Part shown: piece after piece, positions 45,157-54,468 of the stretch
Numbering within the stretch: position 1 is the first letter of the stretch
How the letters are laid out: each line of letters begins with the position of its first letter
Assembly (NCBI RefSeq): GCF_029893105.1
Contig: NZ_JARXWG010000021.1
Coordinates: forward strand, 1 to 64,000
DNA: 64,000 nt
Reading direction: 5' to 3'
Source: Parabacteroides sp. PF5-9
Lineage (GTDB): Bacteria; Bacteroidota; Bacteroidia; Bacteroidales; Tannerellaceae
Notes under the pieces: generated by a model
Seen by the model: only the letters and a program-made list of their open reading frames with translations
Told to the model about the DNA's origin: nothing
Database searches by the model: none
Program-made: the position numbers and the translations under genes

Positions 45157-46662
45157 ATGAAGGATCTAAACTTAAGGCTGAGTGCAAATCTATTAGTGAA
45201 GTATCTGCAAAAGCCCGCTAATCAGTTTACGAAAGAAGATATTATTCGTTATATCAACGAAGAACAGATTCAAATGGTCAACTTCATGTATCCGGCCGGA
45301 GATGGTCGGTTGAAGACATTGAATTTTGTCATAAATAATGGTGCTTATCTTGAAGAGATACTGACCTGTGGAGAACGGGTGGATGGATCGAGTTTGTTTT
45401 CATTTGTTGAGGCTGGAAGTAGTGATCTGTATGTTGTTCCTCGTTTTCGTACAGCTTTCAGAGATCCGTTTGCAGAAATACCGACATTGACTATGTTGTG
45501 TTCTTTTTTTAATAAAGATGGTGAGCCATTGGAGAGTGCGCCAGAGTATACCTTATATAAGGCTTGTAAGGCATTTACGGATGTGACCGGCATGAGGTTT
45601 GAAGCGATGGGGGAATTGGAATATTATGTGATTGCGCCTGACGATAGTTTATTTCCTGCGACGGATCAGCGTGGCTACCATGAATCAAGTCCTTTTGCCA
45701 AATTCAATCAGTTTCGTACACAGTGCATGAAATATATTGCTCAGGCAGGTGGTTTGATCAAATATGGCCACTCTGAGGTGGGGAATTTTACATTAAACGG
45801 ACTGATTTATGAACAGAATGAAATAGAATTTTTACCAACAGATGCGATTGATGCAGCAGATCAATTGATGGTGGCTAAATGGGTGATCCGTAATCTGGCC
45901 TGTCAATATGGGTATACGATTACTTTTGCTCCTAAAATAACAGCCGGAAAGGCGGGGTCGGGTATGCATATCCATATGCGGATTATGAAGGATGGTAAAA
46001 ACCAGATGCTGACGAATGGACAATTGTCTGATGTGGCACGAAAAGCAATTGCCGGCATGATGTTGTTGGCTCCTTCTATTACCGCGTTTGGGAATACGAA
46101 TCCGACATCGTATTTCCGTTTAGTTCCGCATCAGGAGGCTCCGACGAATGTTTGTTGGGGGGATCGAAACCGTTCGGTATTGGTCAGAGTGCCGTTGGGT
46201 TGGACGAGTCAGCAAGATATGAGCGCATTGGCCAATCCGTTAGAGCAAAAAAGTAGTTATGACACCCAGCAGAAACAAACCGTTGAGATGCGTTCGCCGG
46301 ATGGTTCTGCCAATATTTATCAACTAATAGCTGGTTTGGCTGTCGCTTGTCGTCATGGTTTTGAGATGGATGATGCGCTTGGAATGGCTCAGAAAACGTA
46401 TGTGAATGTGAATATTCATCGTTCGGAAAATAGTGAACAGCTGAAGTCGCTGGCGCAATTGCCAGATTGTTGTGTGAAATCAGCTGCCAGTCTGGAACAG
46501 CAACGATCGGTCTATGAACAGTATGATGTGTTTGGAGTTAAAATGATAGATGATATCATCCGGCAATTGAGTAGTTATCAGGATGAGTCCTTGAGAAATG
46601 ATCTGCAATCAAACCCGGAGGAGATGATGAATTTGGTCAACAGGTATTTCCATTGTGGATAA
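45157..46662 (+). CDS. glnA: Glutamine synthetase, type I-like
   Basis: The enzyme makes glutamine from glutamate, ammonia and ATP. The 501-residue chain has the beta-grasp N-terminus (DGRLKTLNFVIN) and the metal-binding EYYVI and NEIEF strands. The ATP motif region is KAGSGMHIHMRI, and NPTSYFRLVPHQEAPTNVCW is the glutamate-binding segment. It belongs to the GSI fold and not to the roughly 730-residue GSIII also common in this phylum. The upstream frame reaches 45106, but the ATG at 45157 gives the normal N-terminus. A 22-bp phased palindrome array lies just before the promoter and may regulate it. It is followed by a strong terminator. Confidence 0.92.
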   Translation: MKDLNLRLSANLLVKYLQKPANQFTKEDIIRYINEEQIQMVNFMYPAGDGRLKTLNFVINNGAYLEEILTCGERVDGSSLFSFVEAGSSDLYVVPRFRTAFRDPFAEIPTLTMLCSFFNKDGEPLESAPEYTLYKACKAFTDVTGMRFEAMGELEYYVIAPDDSLFPATDQRGYHESSPFAKFNQFRTQCMKYIAQAGGLIKYGHSEVGNFTLNGLIYEQNEIEFLPTDAIDAADQLMVAKWVIRNLACQYGYTITFAPKITAGKAGSGMHIHMRIMKDGKNQMLTNGQLSDVARKAIAGMMLLAPSITAFGNTNPTSYFRLVPHQEAPTNVCWGDRNRSVLVRVPLGWTSQQDMSALANPLEQKSSYDTQQKQTVEMRSPDGSANIYQLIAGLAVACRHGFEMDDALGMAQKTYVNVNIHRSENSEQLKSLAQLPDCCVKSAASLEQQRSVYEQYDVFGVKMIDDIIRQLSSYQDESLRNDLQSNPEEMMNLVNRYFHCG

Positions 46663-46684
46663 AAAGCTTAGAACAGGATATAAA

Positions 46685-46716
46685 AAAGAGACGTTTCTAC
46701 AAAGAAACGTCTCTTT
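46685..46716. terminator. Bidirectional terminator between glnA and the DUF3868 gene
   Basis: AAAGAGACGTTTCT and AGAAACGTCTCTTT form a perfect 14-bp stem with an ACAA loop, with A-runs before and T-runs after. It lies in the convergent gap between 46662 and 46751 and can stop transcription from both sides. Confidence 0.9.
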
Positions 46717-46750
46717 TTGTTGTTGTGTATATAACGTTGCGTTTTACTTG

Positions 46751-48211
46751 TTATCTTCTTGGTTGTGAGGCTTTGAGTTGATTCAAGTTGGCCATCGCTA
46801 TACGGTTACCGCTATCGGCTGCCAATTGCAAGTACTCTTGTGCGCGAGCATAATCACCTTTGCGTGCATAAGCAACTCCCAGGTTATTCCATGCTTCAGG
46901 CTGATTAATACCCTGCAAGCGGTTGATAGCCGAGTCGTATGCTTCGTACTCTATATCCTGAGCCGCTGCGTTGATATTAGCAACCGGGTCATCCGGGAAT
47001 ACTTTCACTGCAATATCGAATATTTCTTTAAATTCACGACTGCCTTTCGGATATGTGTTGGCTACCAGGAACATCTCGTTCAGACTCAAATAATGAGGTC
47101 TTGTCCGGATCATTTTCTTTGCTTCTTCAAGATCAAATGATCGTACAGTATACGCAATCGTATAATCATTACGTCTCAAAGGAGGATATAATGAATTCAA
47201 CAGATAACGATAAGTTGTTCCTCCGGATAATGCTTTTAACTGACGTTTACGTGTTTCCGGGTTCCCGGTGTAATCGATAATACGTAAAATGGCATCCCTG
47301 TCTTGAATATATGAGTTTTCTACTGCTCTACGTAGACCTTCCCAGTCTTCACCACGCCAGTCTACGCGAATCATGTTTTGACTGATGCCATGTGTTCTTG
47401 ATAAGTAGTTTACAAAGGAGTATGCTCTGTTTTGTGACAACATCATATTGCTGTTGTAATTTCCTTCAGGTGAAGCATATCCTGTTACAGTAAATGATTG
47501 TACATTCAAGTCTGAATTGTTTCTGACATCGCGGATAATCCGGTCAACCTCTTCCAGTACAGCTGCATTATTTTGGAAATTACGAATCAAGTCGTATTTG
47601 GCAACCATGTAATTGAGGTGAGCAGAATGTGTTTCGTCACGATTTTTGACCGGCTCAACATCCGGAGTTACATATAATAGTTCGTATTCGGCTTTAACCG
47701 GAGCAGGAACGCCAAATGCAATAGCTGCTGCTATGTGTTCCGCTTTTCCTAAGTCACAATCAGCACAACCGCTCACTACTTCTGCAAAAATCAACTCCGA
47801 GTCACGCATCCATTCTTCATAAGGTACACGTAATTTAACGGAGGCGCGCTGGGTCTCATCTTTAAATTTAATGATGTATTGCTGAGGCTCTACAGGGAAT
47901 CTGTAGTTGCCTAAATTGATCGAACGTTGTATCGCTTTATGGCGGGTGGTTCCTACAATCATTATCGGTTCGAATATCAGATTGCGTGTTTGATTACTTG
48001 ACCGAAGCATTGGTGTTAGTTCGATCATATGTTGTTTGCCCAACTCGATGCCACTGATATTGATCGTAACATCCATTAATAGTTGGTTGTCTTGGCGTGC
48101 AGCTTTTATGTTTTCGAAAAGCAAGTCCCCCTCATATGCATTTTGAGCTGACAATGTTCCGAAAGCCAACATTGACAGTAGGGCTATAATATATATATTG
48201 ATCTTTTTCAT
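46751..48211 (-). CDS. DUF3868/OmpA-like envelope protein with TPR tail
   Basis: After a signal peptide (MKKINIYIIALLSMLAFGTLSAQ) comes a DUF3868-type region (to about residue 190). An OmpA-like peptidoglycan-binding domain follows (about 205-320; TGYASPEGNYNSNMMLSQNRA). The C-terminus has TPR-like helices (about 370-480; AWNNLGVAYARKGDYARAQE). Proteins of this build usually occur with DUF3575 barrels and fimbrial genes in Bacteroidales; here the DUF3575 gene is directly upstream (14-20 bp), but no fimbrillin is present. The two probably work together at the outer membrane. An ATG 6 bp further upstream is also possible. Confidence 0.8.
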   Translation of the reverse strand: MKKINIYIIALLSMLAFGTLSAQNAYEGDLLFENIKAARQDNQLLMDVTINISGIELGKQHMIELTPMLRSSNQTRNLIFEPIMIVGTTRHKAIQRSINLGNYRFPVEPQQYIIKFKDETQRASVKLRVPYEEWMRDSELIFAEVVSGCADCDLGKAEHIAAAIAFGVPAPVKAEYELLYVTPDVEPVKNRDETHSAHLNYMVAKYDLIRNFQNNAAVLEEVDRIIRDVRNNSDLNVQSFTVTGYASPEGNYNSNMMLSQNRAYSFVNYLSRTHGISQNMIRVDWRGEDWEGLRRAVENSYIQDRDAILRIIDYTGNPETRKRQLKALSGGTTYRYLLNSLYPPLRRNDYTIAYTVRSFDLEEAKKMIRTRPHYLSLNEMFLVANTYPKGSREFKEIFDIAVKVFPDDPVANINAAAQDIEYEAYDSAINRLQGINQPEAWNNLGVAYARKGDYARAQEYLQLAADSGNRIAMANLNQLKASQPRR

Positions 48212-48231
48212 AACCATTGTGAGTTAATTTG

Positions 48232-48795
48232 TTAACGGAAAAAGTAGATAAATGAAATCGATGTTTTGGTCGGACCGAAATAATCATAAGATCCCGGTGT
48301 TTTCTCTCCACACTCGGCGCAAGGGTACTTGTCGTATTCCAAGTGAGCATATCCCAGACCTAATGACGCTTCAAAATTCCACCGATCATTAATAATCCAT
48401 TGACGACCAATACTTATACCCGCACCGATAAAATATCCTTGGTATCTCTGATCTTCTAATTGGGATAAAAATCCAAAGGGGAGTTTTAAATCTGCCACAT
48501 TGAATTCACCTCCGTGGGCATGAAGACCCAAGTATGTCCCGTTAAAAGCTTCACAGAACCAGTAACGATACTCTGGTTGAACCATCCAATGCTTGAATCT
48601 TTTGTAATCTCCGAATTCAAACGGGTTGTAACCTGCGGCTAAGCTTAAAGTGCTTTTTGAACCTACTCCAAATTCGAGACCAAGGTTTGGAGTCAAGGTT
48701 AAGTCGTAAAGAACATTATTCTTTACTGCTACGCGCTGAGCGGATAAGGAGAATACAAATCCCAAAGCGATACATAAAAGGAGTAATTTCTTCAT
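48232..48795 (-). CDS. DUF3575 outer-membrane protein
   Basis: The 187-residue protein has a signal peptide (MKKLLLLCIALGFVFSLSAQ) and a small beta-barrel of about eight strands. It ends in the aromatic FIYFFR, expected for outer-membrane insertion. It contains two cysteines in YPCAECGEKT near residue 160, unusual for a barrel and possibly metal-binding or disulfide-forming. The promoter at 48944-48974 precedes it, and the DUF3868 gene follows within 20 bp. Confidence 0.85.
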   Translation of the reverse strand: MKKLLLLCIALGFVFSLSAQRVAVKNNVLYDLTLTPNLGLEFGVGSKSTLSLAAGYNPFEFGDYKRFKHWMVQPEYRYWFCEAFNGTYLGLHAHGGEFNVADLKLPFGFLSQLEDQRYQGYFIGAGISIGRQWIINDRWNFEASLGLGYAHLEYDKYPCAECGEKTPGSYDYFGPTKTSISFIYFFR

Positions 48796-48943
48796 TTTGT
48801 TTTACTAAATAAATCTTTATTGTCTATATTAAAACGATTATGCTTCTCTTAAAATAGAATATAAGTTAATAGAGTTTCCTAAAAAACGTCAAATCCCTAC
48901 AATTATAGCTGTTTTTATTTGACTTTTTACATAAAATATCATG

Positions 48944-48974
48944 CAAATATATTTAAAAAAAATCAACATACAAA
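48944..48974 (-). promoter_or_regulatory. Promoter of the DUF3575-DUF3868 pair
   Basis: On the minus strand, TTTG (48971-48974), a 19-bp spacer and TATATTTG (48944-48951) match the Bacteroidetes consensus fully. Transcription would start near 48937, with a leader of about 140 nt. Confidence 0.6.
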
Positions 48975-49114
48975 AAATAAGGGGATTAACTGCTTTAAAA
49001 TAGTAAAAAAAAAGCTGTAGTACTTCTCTTTGTCAAATTTGATGTTTACAACTACAGTTTAAAGGGTCTAAATGAACGATCTATAGCGTTTGCTGTGTTG
49101 GGAGAAAGGTAAAC

Positions 49115-49151
49115 AAATAGACCCTGAATCAGAATGATTCAAGGTCTATTT
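49115..49151 (-). terminator. Terminator downstream of the OmpH-like gene
   Basis: AAATAGACC (49115-49123) pairs with GGTCTATTT (49143-49151), and GAATC with GATTC inside it. A T-rich run follows on the minus strand. It ends the unit made of the small membrane protein and OmpH-like genes. Confidence 0.75.
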
Positions 49152-49177
49152 TGTTGAGATTTCTAAAAAAATCCGTT

Positions 49178-49777
49178 TTATCGCGATGGCGAATAGTTTT
49201 TGTTAAAGTATTCTATAATTTCAGCAGTAATGTCGTATACTTCGTCGGCAAGGAGAATATTATCAACACCACTGTTACTGAAAATGACTTTGTATCCTTT
49301 ATCTTTATTATAGACTTTCAACAGCGAAACGACACTATCACGCAGTTGTTCGTCCATTTTCTGAGATTCGGCTAATAGTTCGGCTGCTGTACGTTCGTCA
49401 AGATCCTGCAACTCCTGCTGTTTTTTCAATAAGCGTTGCTGTTCCTGTTCGGCACGTTCGCGGGTAAGGAATGCATTATTCTCCAGTTTGCGTTGAAAAT
49501 CTTGCATCTCGGTTTGCAGAGAACGCGCTTGTTGTCCGATGTTAGCTCTGGCATTTTCCTGTTTTTTCAACTGGATCTCATACAGATCTTTCGAATAATT
49601 GTAATTGAGTAATAAAGAATCGACATTAACATATGCGATCGGCAGACTGGATGTCTCCCCGTCAGAGGCAAATGTGCGTGTGACGTTCGACTCCTTTTTT
49701 CCTGAAAATTGCATAATAAACAGTACCAAGATAGCTATGGCAAGTACTCCATTAATCACGTAGTTAATGTTCTTCAT
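49178..49777 (-). CDS. OmpH/Skp-like periplasmic protein, membrane-anchored
   Basis: The 199-residue protein belongs to the OmpH family of periplasmic chaperones that keep outer-membrane proteins unfolded. It has an N-terminal hydrophobic segment (about residues 7-25), probably an uncleaved anchor. A beta segment (PIAYVNVDSLLLNYNYSKDL) and a long helical hairpin rich in Gln, Glu and Arg (about 70-150) follow. The C-terminal beta segment is KVIFSNSGVDNILLAD. It lies 23 bp after the small membrane protein gene. It is not next to bamA, where other Skp paralogues usually lie. Confidence 0.85.
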   Translation of the reverse strand: MKNINYVINGVLAIAILVLFIMQFSGKKESNVTRTFASDGETSSLPIAYVNVDSLLLNYNYSKDLYEIQLKKQENARANIGQQARSLQTEMQDFQRKLENNAFLTRERAEQEQQRLLKKQQELQDLDERTAAELLAESQKMDEQLRDSVVSLLKVYNKDKGYKVIFSNSGVDNILLADEVYDITAEIIEYFNKNYSPSR

Positions 49778-49800
49778 AAAGTTTAAATTAAATCTTTGTA

Positions 49801-50019
49801 TTATTTTTTTGTTTCTTTCATTCTATCATATAGATTTCTCTGCTTTGCCGCTTCCTTGTCTTGTGTTTTAGCACAATGTATCCCTTTTTTTCTAAGCGTT
49901 TTGTTCCCTCCTACATGCGTGTTCGGAAATTCTCCTCCCTTCTTAAAAAGAATTTTTACAGACAATAGTGCAATACAAATAACAAGAATTATGACTGTTA
50001 TCAATAACGTTGTAAGCAT
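49801..50019 (-). CDS. Small conserved membrane protein
   Basis: This 72-residue protein has one N-terminal membrane helix (about 1-24) and a short basic tail with GEFPNTHVGGNKTLRKKGI. I recall a similar tail with FPNTHV and a Cys-containing C-terminus in proteins of other Bacteroidales, so it appears to be a real conserved small gene of unknown function. Its tail is predicted to be cytoplasmic. It lies 23 bp upstream of the ompH-like gene, and CAAATATA at 50040-50047 gives a -7-like box on its strand. Confidence 0.75.
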   Translation of the reverse strand: MLTTLLITVIILVICIALLSVKILFKKGGEFPNTHVGGNKTLRKKGIHCAKTQDKEAAKQRNLYDRMKETKK

Positions 50020-50163
50020 TTTCTCTATATTTGTGGACGCAAATATAAGAGTTTAAGTGATTATAAAATACCTTTTGAGTATTTAATTCTACATTTTTTT
50101 GATTATTTGAGCGTATTTCTAAAAATAGAAAGTGAATAGATCTTACATATAATATAGTATAAC

Positions 50164-51624
50164 ATGATGAAGATAACAGACTTAAAACCTAAAATGGTAT
50201 GGAATTATTTCCATGAAGTAACACAAGTGCCTCGCCCTTCAAAGAAGGAAGGTAAAATTATTCAGTATCTGGAGGCATTTGCCCAAAAGCACCATATTGC
50301 AATCAAAAAGGATGAAGTAGGCAATATTTTAATGACAAAACCGGCTACTCCCGGTATGGAAGATCGCCCGACTGTCATCTTGCAATCGCATATGGATATG
50401 GTTTGCGAAAAAAATAGTGATAAGAAATTTGATTTTGATAACGATCCGATAGAAACAGTCGTCGATGGCGATTGGTTGCGTGCAAATGGCACCACCCTTG
50501 GCGCAGATAATGGAATTGGAATGGCTGCGGAATTAGCTTTATTGGCATCCAATGATATAGAACACGGGCCGATCGAATGTCTGTTTACAGTTGATGAAGA
50601 GACCGGTCTGACAGGAGCAAAAGCTTTGCAGGAAGGGTTTATGACAGGCGATATCTTATTGAATCTGGATAGTGAGGATGAGGGAGAGTTGTTTATCGGC
50701 TGTGCCGGAGGGAAAGACACTCAGGCGGTATTTCATTATAAACCAGAAGCTGTTCCATCGGATATGCTCTATTTCCGGATTGATATTAAAGGCTTGAATG
50801 GAGGACATTCCGGCGGTGAAATTCATAAAGGACTGGGAAATGCGAATAAGATTCTGGTTCGTTTCCTTTTCTTATTGAAAAAGAACTATGCGTTTGCGCT
50901 TTGTGAAATTGACGGAGGAAATCTTCGCAACGCAATAGCCCGTGAAGCTTATGCGGTGATAGGAATTAAATCATCGGATAAAGAGGCGGTACGTGTGTTA
51001 TTAAATACATTTACTGCAGATGTCGAAAATGAGCTGAAACATGCTGATCCGAATGTGCGTATAACTATGGAATCGGCAGATAAACCGGCACAACAGGTTG
51101 ATGAAATAACGACAGAAAAGCTTATTTATGCCATGCATGCTTGTCTGCATGGTGTTATTGCAATGAGTCATGACCTGGAAGGTTTGGTGGAAACATCGAC
51201 TAATCTGGCTTCGGTAAAGATGAAAGAGGGCAATGCGATTGTCGTCGGAACGAGCCAGCGAAGTTCTATCGAATCGAGTAAAATCGCGATAGCAAATACG
51301 GTCGCTTCTGTGTTTTTGCTTGCAGGAGCAGACGTATCTCATGGCGACGGATATCCGGGATGGAGTCCGAATCCGGATTCTAAAATACTGAAAGTGGCAG
51401 CCGACGCTTACAAACGTTTGTTCAATAAAGAACCGAAGATCATGGCGATACATGCCGGTCTTGAATGTGGATTATTCCTTGAAAAACATCCTCATTTAGA
51501 TATGATCTCTTTTGGTCCGACACTTCGGGATGTGCACTCACCCAGTGAACGTATTCAGATAGATACGGTTGATTTATGGTGGAGACATTTGATTGAAACA
51601 TTGAAAAGCATTCCGGCAAAATAA
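50164..51624 (+). CDS. pepD: Aminoacyl-histidine dipeptidase (cytosol nonspecific dipeptidase)
   Basis: This M20-family zinc peptidase cleaves dipeptides, preferring an N-terminal residue before histidine. The metal and catalytic motifs are LQSHMDMVCE, GTTLGADNGIG and DEETGLTGA (within residues 75-160). A dimerisation domain (about 205-365) follows, and the C-terminal metal histidine is in GPTLRDVHSPSER. The 486-residue length is typical of Xaa-His dipeptidases. It is cytosolic and monocistronic, with a strong terminator downstream. Confidence 0.95.
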   Translation: MMKITDLKPKMVWNYFHEVTQVPRPSKKEGKIIQYLEAFAQKHHIAIKKDEVGNILMTKPATPGMEDRPTVILQSHMDMVCEKNSDKKFDFDNDPIETVVDGDWLRANGTTLGADNGIGMAAELALLASNDIEHGPIECLFTVDEETGLTGAKALQEGFMTGDILLNLDSEDEGELFIGCAGGKDTQAVFHYKPEAVPSDMLYFRIDIKGLNGGHSGGEIHKGLGNANKILVRFLFLLKKNYAFALCEIDGGNLRNAIAREAYAVIGIKSSDKEAVRVLLNTFTADVENELKHADPNVRITMESADKPAQQVDEITTEKLIYAMHACLHGVIAMSHDLEGLVETSTNLASVKMKEGNAIVVGTSQRSSIESSKIAIANTVASVFLLAGADVSHGDGYPGWSPNPDSKILKVAADAYKRLFNKEPKIMAIHAGLECGLFLEKHPHLDMISFGPTLRDVHSPSERIQIDTVDLWWRHLIETLKSIPAK

Positions 51625-51644
51625 AATACATTTTAATACGTTAT

Positions 51645-51687
51645 AAAAGAGGAGATAGTTGATGGTATAAACTTCTCCTCTTTTTTT
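51645..51687 (+). terminator. Terminator downstream of pepD
   Basis: AAAAGAGGAGA (about 51645-51655) pairs with TCTCCTCTTTT (51674-51684) and is followed by a T-run. It separates pepD from the lipoprotein gene, whose start lies 24 bp further on. Confidence 0.8.
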
Positions 51688-51710
51688 ATTTTCATATAAT
51701 CGCTGGAGAA

Positions 51711-53198
51711 ATGAATAAATTAACCATACGCTTATTGGTCGCTTTCTTATTTGTTACAGCTTTTTTTTCAGCATGTAATGAACTGGATGACAACTACTCT
51801 ACAAATCCAAGCCATCGTTTGGCTTTTTCTGTTGATACACTCACATTTGATACGGTCTTTACGACGATCGGTTCTGCCACACGGCAATTTATGATTTATA
51901 ACCCCAATAGCGAACCGGTTAATGTTGAGTCGATTATGCTGGCTGGTGCCGGATCATCGGGATTTCGTATCAACGTCGATGGAAGAAGAGGGGATAGCTT
52001 CAGTGACGTAGGCATATTGGCTAAAGACAGTATGTATGTCTTTGTTGAAGTAACTGTCGATCCGAATGAAAAATACCAGCCACTGCAGGTGATCGATTCA
52101 GTGATGTTCACTTTGAATGGAAATCGGCAACGCGTAGTATTGGAGGCTTTTGGACAGGATGTATATTTATATAAAGGGGGTAAAACGATTACAAAAGATA
52201 CGACCCTTACCGCCGATCGACCGTATCTGGTTTATGATAGCCTGGTGGTTAATCCCGGAGTCACAGTAAATATCGAAGAAGGAGCCACTTTTTATATGCA
52301 TGATCGAGCAAATCTGGTGGTTCATGGAACGCTAAAAGTTAATGGTAGTCAAGATAAACCGGTGACTTTCAGGGGTGATCGTTTAGATTTTATTTTAAAT
52401 GACATACTGCCGTATGATCGTGCCCCGGGGCAATGGGGAGGTATCTTCTTTGCGTCGGAGAGTTATAATAATACAATGGATTATGTATATATCCGAAACG
52501 GGCAAAGCGGTATGACTTTTTTACCATCATCGCCCGATCGCCCTAAGTTGAAGATCACGAATTCGCAGATTACCAATATGGATGGAAATCTGTTGACTGC
52601 CATTAACTGTCAGATCGAACTCATCAATAGCGAACTGAGTAATGCGACAGGAACGATCTCTGCATTGATGGGTGGAAAGTACCATTTTATCCATTGTACA
52701 CTGGCAAATTATATGACCTATAAGAGCCGTAATGACTCCTTACCACAGGTGTTGGTTCTGTCGAATGCATTGCCGGAAAAACAAACAGCACCATTAAATG
52801 TCACATTTGATAATTGTATTATTGATGGCAACAGAGATGCGGGCAGCAAACCTTTGACTGGTGAAATACTATTGTCTCCAGAAGAAAATATCGCTTTTGA
52901 ATATCAATTTAATCATTGTGTGATTAAAACAAAAAGCGAGGAGAATCCCGGTGCGGCTTTTTCAAATGTATTATTTGTCTCGAAGAGTCCTGCGTATCGC
53001 ATGCTGGGTGGAGAGAAAAATAAGTATCAGTTTGATTTTCGTCTGGATTCGGCAACAACAGTGGGTGTGGGAAAAGCCGACTTGCTCATATCCCGACAAT
53101 ACCCTGAAGATCGCTATGGCGTGAGCCGGATAGATAGCCCGGATGGCCCCACGATTGGCGCATATGAGTTTGTGGCAGCTGAGGAAGAAGAGGAGTAG
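51711..53198 (+). CDS. Predicted lipoprotein with right-handed beta-helix
   Basis: A lipoprotein signal ends at C22 (FFSACNELDD). Residues 30-150 look like an immunoglobulin-like beta domain. From about 160 to 480 the repeated short strands with Asn and Gly turns (for example TVNIEEGATFYMHDRANLVVH and IINSELSN-like stretches) suggest a parallel beta-helix, as in carbohydrate-binding or polysaccharide-lyase folds. The end IGAYEF is a frequent closing strand in Bacteroidales beta-helix proteins. No enzymatic residues can be named. It is followed within 41 bp by the secreted nuclease gene, and the two may be co-transcribed. Confidence 0.8.
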   Translation: MNKLTIRLLVAFLFVTAFFSACNELDDNYSTNPSHRLAFSVDTLTFDTVFTTIGSATRQFMIYNPNSEPVNVESIMLAGAGSSGFRINVDGRRGDSFSDVGILAKDSMYVFVEVTVDPNEKYQPLQVIDSVMFTLNGNRQRVVLEAFGQDVYLYKGGKTITKDTTLTADRPYLVYDSLVVNPGVTVNIEEGATFYMHDRANLVVHGTLKVNGSQDKPVTFRGDRLDFILNDILPYDRAPGQWGGIFFASESYNNTMDYVYIRNGQSGMTFLPSSPDRPKLKITNSQITNMDGNLLTAINCQIELINSELSNATGTISALMGGKYHFIHCTLANYMTYKSRNDSLPQVLVLSNALPEKQTAPLNVTFDNCIIDGNRDAGSKPLTGEILLSPEENIAFEYQFNHCVIKTKSEENPGAAFSNVLFVSKSPAYRMLGGEKNKYQFDFRLDSATTVGVGKADLLISRQYPEDRYGVSRIDSPDGPTIGAYEFVAAEEEEE

Positions 53199-53239
53199 GG
53201 GAGATACGATACTCCAAACCCAAAAATAAGAACCCGACT

Positions 53240-54298
53240 ATGAAAAAATCTTTTTGGCCTTTCTGCGTATTGCTGTGTATGAATCTGTTTTATGCAAATT
53301 CACAACAACACTTTCGGGTGATGAGTTATAATGTTGAAAATTTGCTGGATACAAAAGATAACCCAAAGACAATAGATGATGAGTTTTTACCCAAAGGAAG
53401 TCGTTATTGGACAAATGGGAGGTATATCCATAAATTGCAACAAATAGCAAAAGTTATTTCTGCTGCCGGCGAATGGGATACTCCTGCTATTGTCGGTCTG
53501 TGTGAAATAGAGAATGATTCGGTACTTGACCGGTTGGTGAATCAGACCTCATTACGTTTGCAGCAGTATCGGTATTGTTTGACATCAACCTCCGATCAGC
53601 GGGGAATAAACGTCGCATTGTTGTATCAGCGGGATAAATTCGGATATATCGCACACCATTCACATCCGGTGCGGTTTGCCTCCGGCACAATACGTTCAAC
53701 ACGTGATATTCTTCATGTATATGGCGAAATTATTTCCGGAGATACCTTGGATGTTTTTGTGTGTCATTTTCCTTCCCGCTACGGAGGAGAGAAGGAGAGT
53801 GAGAATAGACGTCTTGAAGCCGCAAGAACCTTGAGATTGTTATGTGATTCTTTATACAACGTTCGTAAAAAACCACAATTTTTGATCATGGGTGATTTTA
53901 ATGATACGCCTGGTGATAAAAGCCTACGAAATATCTTGACAGCATTACCTTATTCCTCCTTCTCCAAACAAGAAAAAGAAAATTTATCCCCCAAAGATCA
54001 ACTTCAATTATATAATCTTTTTGCAGATTCTGATCAATTCCGATTTCCGGGAAGTCATAAATACCAGGGAGAATGGAATCAACTCGATCATATAATTGTC
54101 AATAAGGAGTTGTTGGATCACTCTTCTGCGATGTGTTTAGATGCTGAAACGGTAAGGTTGTTTGCTCCTGATTTTTTATTGGTAAAAGACAAAACCTGGC
54201 ATGGACTCCGTCCCAAGCGAACCTATTATGGATTTAAATATGAAAAGGGATATAGTGATCATTTACCGTTACTGGCTGATTTTTATATTACTTTCTGA
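53240..54298 (+). CDS. Secreted endonuclease/exonuclease/phosphatase-family protein
   Basis: The 352-residue protein has a signal peptide (MKKSFWPFCVLLCMNLFYANSQ) and a complete EEP fold. Visible catalytic elements are MSYNVENLLD near residue 31, the metal-binding GLCEIEN near residue 88, GDFNDTPGD near residue 219 and the final SDHLPLLADF. Members include DNases, phosphodiesterases and sphingomyelinases. A signal peptide makes extracellular nuclease or phosphodiesterase activity likely, such as nucleic acid or lipid scavenging. Array copy 4 follows. Confidence 0.88.
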   Translation: MKKSFWPFCVLLCMNLFYANSQQHFRVMSYNVENLLDTKDNPKTIDDEFLPKGSRYWTNGRYIHKLQQIAKVISAAGEWDTPAIVGLCEIENDSVLDRLVNQTSLRLQQYRYCLTSTSDQRGINVALLYQRDKFGYIAHHSHPVRFASGTIRSTRDILHVYGEIISGDTLDVFVCHFPSRYGGEKESENRRLEAARTLRLLCDSLYNVRKKPQFLIMGDFNDTPGDKSLRNILTALPYSSFSKQEKENLSPKDQLQLYNLFADSDQFRFPGSHKYQGEWNQLDHIIVNKELLDHSSAMCLDAETVRLFAPDFLLVKDKTWHGLRPKRTYYGFKYEKGYSDHLPLLADFYITF

Positions 54299-54331
54299 TC
54301 GTTTTTTCTCAAACTGTAGAACGTTTTTCTG

Positions 54332-54413
54332 TTAGAGGTACCTCTAAACGAATTTAGACGTACCTCTAAATCGATTTACACCTACCTCTAAAATAATTTA
54401 GAGGTACCTCTAA
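54332..54413. repeat. Four-unit 22-bp phased palindrome array, family 1 (copy 4)
   Basis: Units start at 54332, 54354, 54376 and 54398. Linkers are ACGAAT, ATCGAT and AATAAT, and unit 3 is TTACACCTACCTCTAA as in copy 2. Units 1 and 4 are both the perfect palindrome TTAGAGGTACCTCTAA. A degenerate fifth unit, ATGGATGTAGGTGTAA (54420-54435), is in phase; its second half is the reverse complement of the first half of unit 3. The flanks TTTTTCTG and CAGAAAA are inverted. The array lies between the convergent 3' ends of the nuclease and tamB. Confidence 0.95.
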
Positions 54414-54468
54414 CAGAAAATGGATGTAGGTGTAACAAAAAAAAGACCTTGAGGTTTTAAAAAAACAA

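Larger units (their letters stand above)
48796..49177. other. Intergenic region with promoter and terminator
   Basis: This 382-bp gap between two minus-strand genes contains the promoter at 48944-48974 and the terminator at 49115-49151. The part between 48975 and 49110 is AT-rich and shows nothing else. Confidence 0.6.

Noticed and set aside
51001-51453. 150-residue minus-strand frame inside pepD
   Set aside because: It lies antisense to a well-conserved peptidase and its composition (many Cys, Arg and His) is that of a shadow frame.
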